Origin: Pueraria montana var. lobata
Taxonomy: Eukaryota; Streptophyta; Magnoliopsida; Fabales; Fabaceae
Direction of reading: 5' to 3'
Assembly (NCBI GenBank): GCA_026413185.1
Contig: CM048652.1
Coordinates: forward strand, 4,960,001-5,024,000
DNA: 64,000 bases
The first letter of the stretch is position 1, and each line of letters starts with the position of its first letter. The notes below the pieces were generated by a model, which searched no databases, was not told the DNA's origin, and saw only the letters and a program-made list of their open reading frames with translations. The position numbers and the translations under genes are program-made. Below are positions 61,914 to 64,000 of the stretch, piece by piece.

Positions 61914-62409
61914 CAGAAACCCACAAATGGTAGCAAAAACTAAATATTGAATATAGGCTTCCTCAACCAATATGGAACTTGGTTAATCAAACAACAGTAT
62001 GCCAGAAGTCCTGCATTCATAGAAACTCTTCACAGTTTATATTGGCAGCTTGGGATAGTCAGTGGATCTCTTTTGTCCTCCTCTTTCTTGGGGTGCAGAA
62101 TATTGTGTAGGAAGGAATCACTTTATAACAACTCCTAGTAAGAATGGATGTCACAAAGTTTAAAATACTTACCATGCTTATACATAGGGATAATAGGTAC
62201 TTGATCAAAAGTAAACCTATACAAGAAAGTGACTCAGTAAGTCTACAATATAATAATGAATAAAATTTGCAAACAATGGAAACTATATAAAAGACTTGCA
62301 TATTAAGCATCAGAGGAAATCTGCGATAAAAATAGGAAATAATAAATAAACTTTTAAGTATGTGGGGAAACTTCAGCAAATTTTAGGTTGGCAGGGGGGA
62401 ATTAAAGAG

Positions 62410-62587
62410 AAATGCTAGGAACACACTCTCTTTATTGGTTGAAATTTATTAAAAGTGACTAAATGTTGTGGGTCCCACATCATATTTAATGATTCTATCC
62501 TGATTTTGTAGTTTTCAATAAATTTTAACCCATTAGAGAGAGTGTGTTTGAAGGAGTGTGTTAGAGAGTGTGTTACTAGCACTGCTC
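62410..62587. mobile_element. MITE with ACACACTCTC-type inverted ends
   Basis: Left GAAATGCTAGGAACACACTC and the reverse complement of the right end GCAGTGCTAGTAACACACTC pair as TIRs. Inner inverted segments are GGTTGAAATTTATTAAAA and TTTTCAATAAATTTTAACC. The length is about 175 bp. Relatives in this window lie at about 30890-31050 and 39320-39430. Confidence 0.72.
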
Positions 62588-63729
62588 ATGATCTAAATAC
62601 TAGCATATAAGCATAAAAAACAGTTTAAAAGTTTCCAGAAACCTTAAAAGGAAAGAATGGCATTAGTGGATATGCATGGCAGACATGGTAGTAATGTAGT
62701 AAGCAGAGTTACCACAGCAATAATAGACATATTTAGAAGTTCATGAAATTATCCTGATTTTATGTCAATCATAATCTTATTTATTTGAAATTTTCATGGA
62801 AACATGGTAGTAAGGTAGTAGTGTAGTAACTAGTAAGCAGTTACCACTGCTATAAAAATAGAAAAAATAAAGTACCTGAAATTATCATAATATCATACCA
62901 AAGTTATCCGTCATTATTCTTATTTCAGAACTTCCACGGAAACAATAAAGAAACATAAAGGTAGAACAAATGAAGAAAGATAAAGCATACCAGGGGGTGG
63001 GGGACAAAAAGGAGAGGTAAGATGAGTGGATAGAAAGAATCGTTATTTGATTATAATGTTCTGACCACATAATGCATGGATATCACACAAATAATGATGA
63101 CAAGCAACCATATGACTCTTCAAGCAGCACTTCCAAGACAGGAAGACCACACTCCTAAATCCGAATATCATTTGACAGGAAAGAAAGTTTCAAATGCATT
63201 CTTCTGAAACTTATTATCAACTTTCATCCAAGATTAGTGACTATCCTACGTTGATTGTTAGTCAATGATAGTTGACCTTGCATTTTTTATTTGGAGATGA
63301 GAAGTGTTGAACTGGAAAATCTAAGATAAAAAGGAAGAAACATAATGACCTCTTAATCTAACATGAATCAAAGCAATGACTCCACACAAAAACTTTTTCA
63401 TTAACAATCCAATCCAATACTCCACACAAGAAAACTGAATAAAAATGGAAAAACAGGAGTGAAGTGCACTATAAAAGTAAATAAGGTGAAAGAAGTGGCT
63501 GTTCTGGAATTCAAAGATTTGGACACAATTAAGTTGAGCAAAACTGAAGTTTTTTTTTTTAAAGCAATCACGTTAATGACCTTATGGATAATTGAATATC
63601 AATAAATAGCTGAGTGGATGATAGATAAAACTATATTCGTGCTCACTTGCTCTTTCTTTTTAATTAAAGACAAACTACCCAAAACCCTGCTACTAGCTCA
63701 TTCCAAGTGGCCAGCAGCACCACTTGCCA

Positions 63730-63985
63730 AACACTCTATTTGAATAAACTTCTCAATGAGTATTTATAAGAGAAGAAAACAAAAAGCTAAAATAAATTAA
63801 GTTTCTCTCATTAGCTAAAATCAACCTATACACTTCAACTTTTATACAAGTTCTCTGGTTTAACTTGTGTAAAAGCTGATTTATAAGCTAATTTTAAATT
63901 ATGAGAAAAGTTTAATTCATTCTACTTCATTATTTTCTTCTCTTACAAGTGTTGAGAAGTTTATGCCAAACAGACCTAAATCTGT
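63730..63985. mobile_element. Foldback MITE-like element
   Basis: Left TCTATTTGAATAAACTTCTC with TTATAAGAGAAGAAAA, and the reverse complement of the right end GTCTGTTTGGCATAAACTTC with TTGTAAGAGAAGAAAA, form inverted arms of about 60 bp. The outer TTTGG pattern suggests the PIF/Harbinger group. The target duplication is unclear. Confidence 0.55.
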
Positions 63986-64000
63986 TACCCACACCCCTCC

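Larger units (their letters stand above)
61914..64000. other. Upstream region of the BBR/BPC gene
   Basis: Probably 5' UTR exons, introns and promoter of the BPC gene. It holds two MITE-like elements (62410 and 63730). No other coding sequence is supported; the open frames at 61947-62379 and 62885-63070 are shadows. Confidence 0.5.

Overview
The window is plant nuclear DNA, and most likely soybean (Glycine max) or a very close relative. Intron-containing genes with GT/AG junctions sit in AT-rich intergenic DNA full of LTR, MULE, hAT, Harbinger and MITE-like sequences. The last gene reads almost as I remember the soybean GAGA-binding protein. No tRNA, rRNA, CRISPR or prokaryotic feature was seen.

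Six intact protein-coding genes were rebuilt exon by exon, and all lie on the minus strand: (1) mitochondrial ribosomal protein mL53 (9656-10894, 2 coding exons, 128 aa); (2) a single-CCCH zinc-finger protein like Arabidopsis C3H6 (13024-17974, 4 exons, 430 aa); (3) an IQ67-domain protein like IQD32 (23816-29515, 6 exons, 855 aa); (4) an RCC1-family beta-propeller protein (41590-48674, 16 exons, 537 aa); (5) a group I bZIP transcription factor of the bZIP29/30 type (53296-56465, 4 coding exons, 513 aa); (6) a class II BBR/BPC GAGA-binding factor (60748-61913, 2 coding exons, 338 aa). In every gene the exon lengths keep frame across all junctions. From memory, genes 2, 3 and 4 match three consecutive Arabidopsis genes (At1g19860, At1g19870, At1g19880), so this is probably a conserved microsyntenic block.

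The left 8.3 kb is a decayed, non-autonomous Athila-type Ty3/gypsy element. It has 5-bp target duplications, a tRNA-Asp-type primer site, gag and protease remnants and no recognisable RT, RNase H or integrase. A solo LTR of the same family, with its own 5-bp duplication, is nested in gag.

The intergenic DNA and introns hold other DNA elements whose ends can be defined: a MULE with long inverted repeats (18875-19781), a foldback element (21629-22493), a Stowaway MITE (32572-32953), two hAT-type elements with perfect 8-bp target duplications (36594-37343 and 50394-51273), another long inverted-repeat element (39669-40532), and a Harbinger-type element inside an RCC1 intron (46645-47566). An array of six 24-26 bp palindromes abutting a 23-base C run (38765-38986) is the oddest piece of non-genic structure.

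The genes do not form a pathway. Five of the six proteins are probably nuclear or cytoskeletal regulators (transcription, calmodulin binding, chromatin or GTPase-related, possibly PP1 targeting) and one is a mitochondrial ribosome component. The most interesting protein-level idea is that the CCCH protein has an N-terminal segment resembling the PP1-docking region of animal PNUTS as well as a C-terminal CCCH finger. No wholly new biological system was found.
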